Positions 62,821 through 64,000 of a stretch of 64,000 bases of DNA are shown in pieces (positions within the stretch are counted from its first letter, which is position 1; every line of letters starts with the position of its first letter). The DNA comes from Symploca sp. SIO2E9 (GTDB lineage: Bacteria; Cyanobacteriota; Cyanobacteriia; Cyanobacteriales; Coleofasciculaceae). The notes under the pieces were generated by a model. The model was not told the origin of the DNA. It made no database searches and saw only the letters and a list, made by a program, of their open reading frames with translations. Where the stretch lies: NCBI GenBank assembly GCA_010692645.1, contig JAAHGS010000021.1, positions 1 through 64,000 of the forward strand. The letters run 5' to 3'. Position numbers and translations under genes: made by a program.

Positions 62821-63672
62821 GGTAAAATTTGGGAATGGTTTGCGACTCCCTTACAACATGGGTTTATGATTAAGGCAGTTTTTGTAAGTGCCTTAGTTGG
62901 AATAATTTGTTCTGTTTTATCCTGCTATATGACCCTCAAGGGTTGGGCATTGATGGGGGATGCTGTTTCTCACGCAGTACTGCCGGGAGTAGTAATCGCC
63001 TACATTCTCAATATTCCCTTTGCAATTGGCGCTTTTGTATTTGGTTTAGGTTCAGTTATCGCTATCGGTTTTATTAAGGAAAAAACTAGGATCAAAGAAG
63101 ATACTGTAATTGGGTTAGTTTTCACAGGTTTCTTTGCTTTAGGACTGATACTAATCTCGAAGACGCCAAGTAATATAGACCTAATGCATATCCTCTTTGG
63201 TAATGTGCTGGGAATCTCAAATAGCGATATTATCCAGACGGCGATTATTGGCGTAATTACCATGGTAGTGTTAGCTTTGTTGCGCAGAGACTTACTACTT
63301 TTTTGTTTTGACCCAACCCATGCCCGTTCTATTGGCTTGAACACTACTGCCATTTACTATACTCTTCTAGGGTTGTTGGCTTTGACAATTGTGGCAGCAC
63401 AACAAACTGTAGGTATCATTCTGGTGATTGCGATGCTAGTTACTCCAGGTGCAACTGCCTATATGTTAAGCGATCGCTTCGACCAAATGACATTAATTGC
63501 TGTAATTTCTGGAGTTTTCTCAAGCGTCATGGGAACTTTAATCAGCTACCATATTGATGCTTCTACTGGGGGTTGCATTGTAGTCTTGCAGACTCTGTTA
63601 TTTATAGCGGCAATGATTTTTGCTCCCAAGCATGGTCTGTTGTTTAATTTTGCCCCTTTTTCAAAAGGATAA
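62740..63672 (+). CDS. mntB: Manganese ABC transporter, permease (N-terminus from element A)
   Basis: This membrane permease of the Mn/Zn ABC family has about eight spans in 310 residues. Family blocks are LKGWALMGDAVSHAVLPGVV, AQQTVGIILVIAMLVTPGAT and GCIVVLQTLLFIAAMIF. Residues 1-27 (AKTLVPSASCLLPSVLLLC and onward) come from element A and are not family sequence. The native protein would begin near the GKIWEWFATPLQHGFMIKAV segment, whose original ATG seems lost. An internal ATG gives MIKAVFV. The present protein may gain an extra hydrophobic segment. Confidence 0.88.
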   Translation: MAKTLVPSASCLLPSVLLLCIFNAQQLGKIWEWFATPLQHGFMIKAVFVSALVGIICSVLSCYMTLKGWALMGDAVSHAVLPGVVIAYILNIPFAIGAFVFGLGSVIAIGFIKEKTRIKEDTVIGLVFTGFFALGLILISKTPSNIDLMHILFGNVLGISNSDIIQTAIIGVITMVVLALLRRDLLLFCFDPTHARSIGLNTTAIYYTLLGLLALTIVAAQQTVGIILVIAMLVTPGATAYMLSDRFDQMTLIAVISGVFSSVMGTLISYHIDASTGGCIVVLQTLLFIAAMIFAPKHGLLFNFAPFSKG

Positions 63673-63897
63673 TTTTAAGCATTGAAGCTCTAAGACCATA
63701 GCGAAGCTTGGTCTTAGATTCCAAGAACACTCCTTGGAAGGCAACGTTTCAATAGCTCACTTGGGAGGTTTTAAACCGCTGGCACCAAGTTCCAAGTTTA
63801 GTAGTGTTGATCACGCCCAAATACTTCCCTAGTTTGGGTTTCTGTAATTTGAAACACTCCTACTGTTTTCCTATTCTCAGCTGTGTAGAACCTTACT

Positions 63898-64000
63898 TTA
63901 TGCTTTGAATACCATTGCTGGATCAAGGCGAGTAACCTTCTGAATCGCAAATACTGCTGAACCAACGCACATTACCACTGTTAGTCCAAAAACCCAGAGC
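63898..64000 (-). CDS. DevC-like ABC exporter permease (partial)
   Basis: Only the last 34 residues are in the window: LWVFGLTVVMCVGSAVFAIQ then KVTRLDPAMVFKA and a TAA stop at 63898-63900. A transmembrane helix followed by K-x5-DPAxVFK is the C-terminal signature of FtsX-like permeases, and the form is that of DevC of the DevBCA glycolipid/peptide exporters in cyanobacteria. The rest lies beyond the right edge, on the minus strand. Confidence 0.75.
   Translation of the reverse strand, partial: LWVFGLTVVMCVGSAVFAIQKVTRLDPAMVFKA

Overview
The window is a 64 kb piece of a cyanobacterial chromosome. It carries petG, a cytochrome cM-like gene, ycf66, a carboxysome shell gene (ccmK), an NdbB-type quinone reductase, an acyl-ACP synthetase and an mntCAB manganese transporter. 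The HIP1 octamer gcgatcgc recurs, and STRR-like short tandem repeats fill many intergenic stretches, as is common in larger, often filamentous cyanobacteria. A DevC-like permease runs off the right edge. I see no rRNA, tRNA or CRISPR array.

Layout. 0-6 kb: gnd, ycf66, ileS. 6-10.5 kb: a partition-like island with two tandem ParA ATPases, divergent from a third ParA that carries an HsdR-type nuclease domain at its N-terminus and is followed by a ParB-like gene. 10.6-21 kb: old yellow enzyme, an RNase D/Cas4-like fusion nuclease, YbjQ, EVE and C15-peptidase-like proteins, hisH, rsmD, petG, cytM, and envelope or membrane proteins. 21.5-31 kb: an accessory region. A flavin-dependent halogenase-like gene is divergent from a short-chain dehydrogenase, azoreductase, pirin and glutathionyl-hydroquinone reductase series, then come a cupin/CHRD/RTX protein and an O-methyltransferase. 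Both divergent promoters carry the same 15-bp block over the -35 element. 31-46 kb: an IS630 scrap, cysteine desulfurase, a PLD lipoprotein with an EF-hand, a radical SAM protein, a DUF4347 adhesin-like protein, ndbB, a HepT/HsdR junk ORF, a HAD hydrolase, aas and YlqD. 46-58 kb: a cPLA2-like lipase, a 1.5 kb element-rich gap, purL and purF, a methyltransferase, a DyP peroxidase with an unknown partner gene, and chorismate lyase. 58-64 kb: an HlyD adaptor, ccmK, mntCAB and a partial DevC.

The window also holds several families of short non-autonomous elements, labelled A to G here. Family A (about 125 bp) occurs just before rsmD and at the start of mntB. In both places it supplies an ATG and the same hydrophobic peptide, which is translationally coupled to rsmD and fused in frame to MntB. 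Family B (about 106 bp) is nested inside one A copy. Family C is flanked by 10-bp target duplications.

The best candidates for something new are the HsdR_N-ParA/ParB island, the halogenase/quinone module with its mirrored promoter, element A as a donor of protein N-termini, and the DyP operon with its unknown partner and operator-like palindrome. Functions were assigned by reading sequence motifs; no database search was made.
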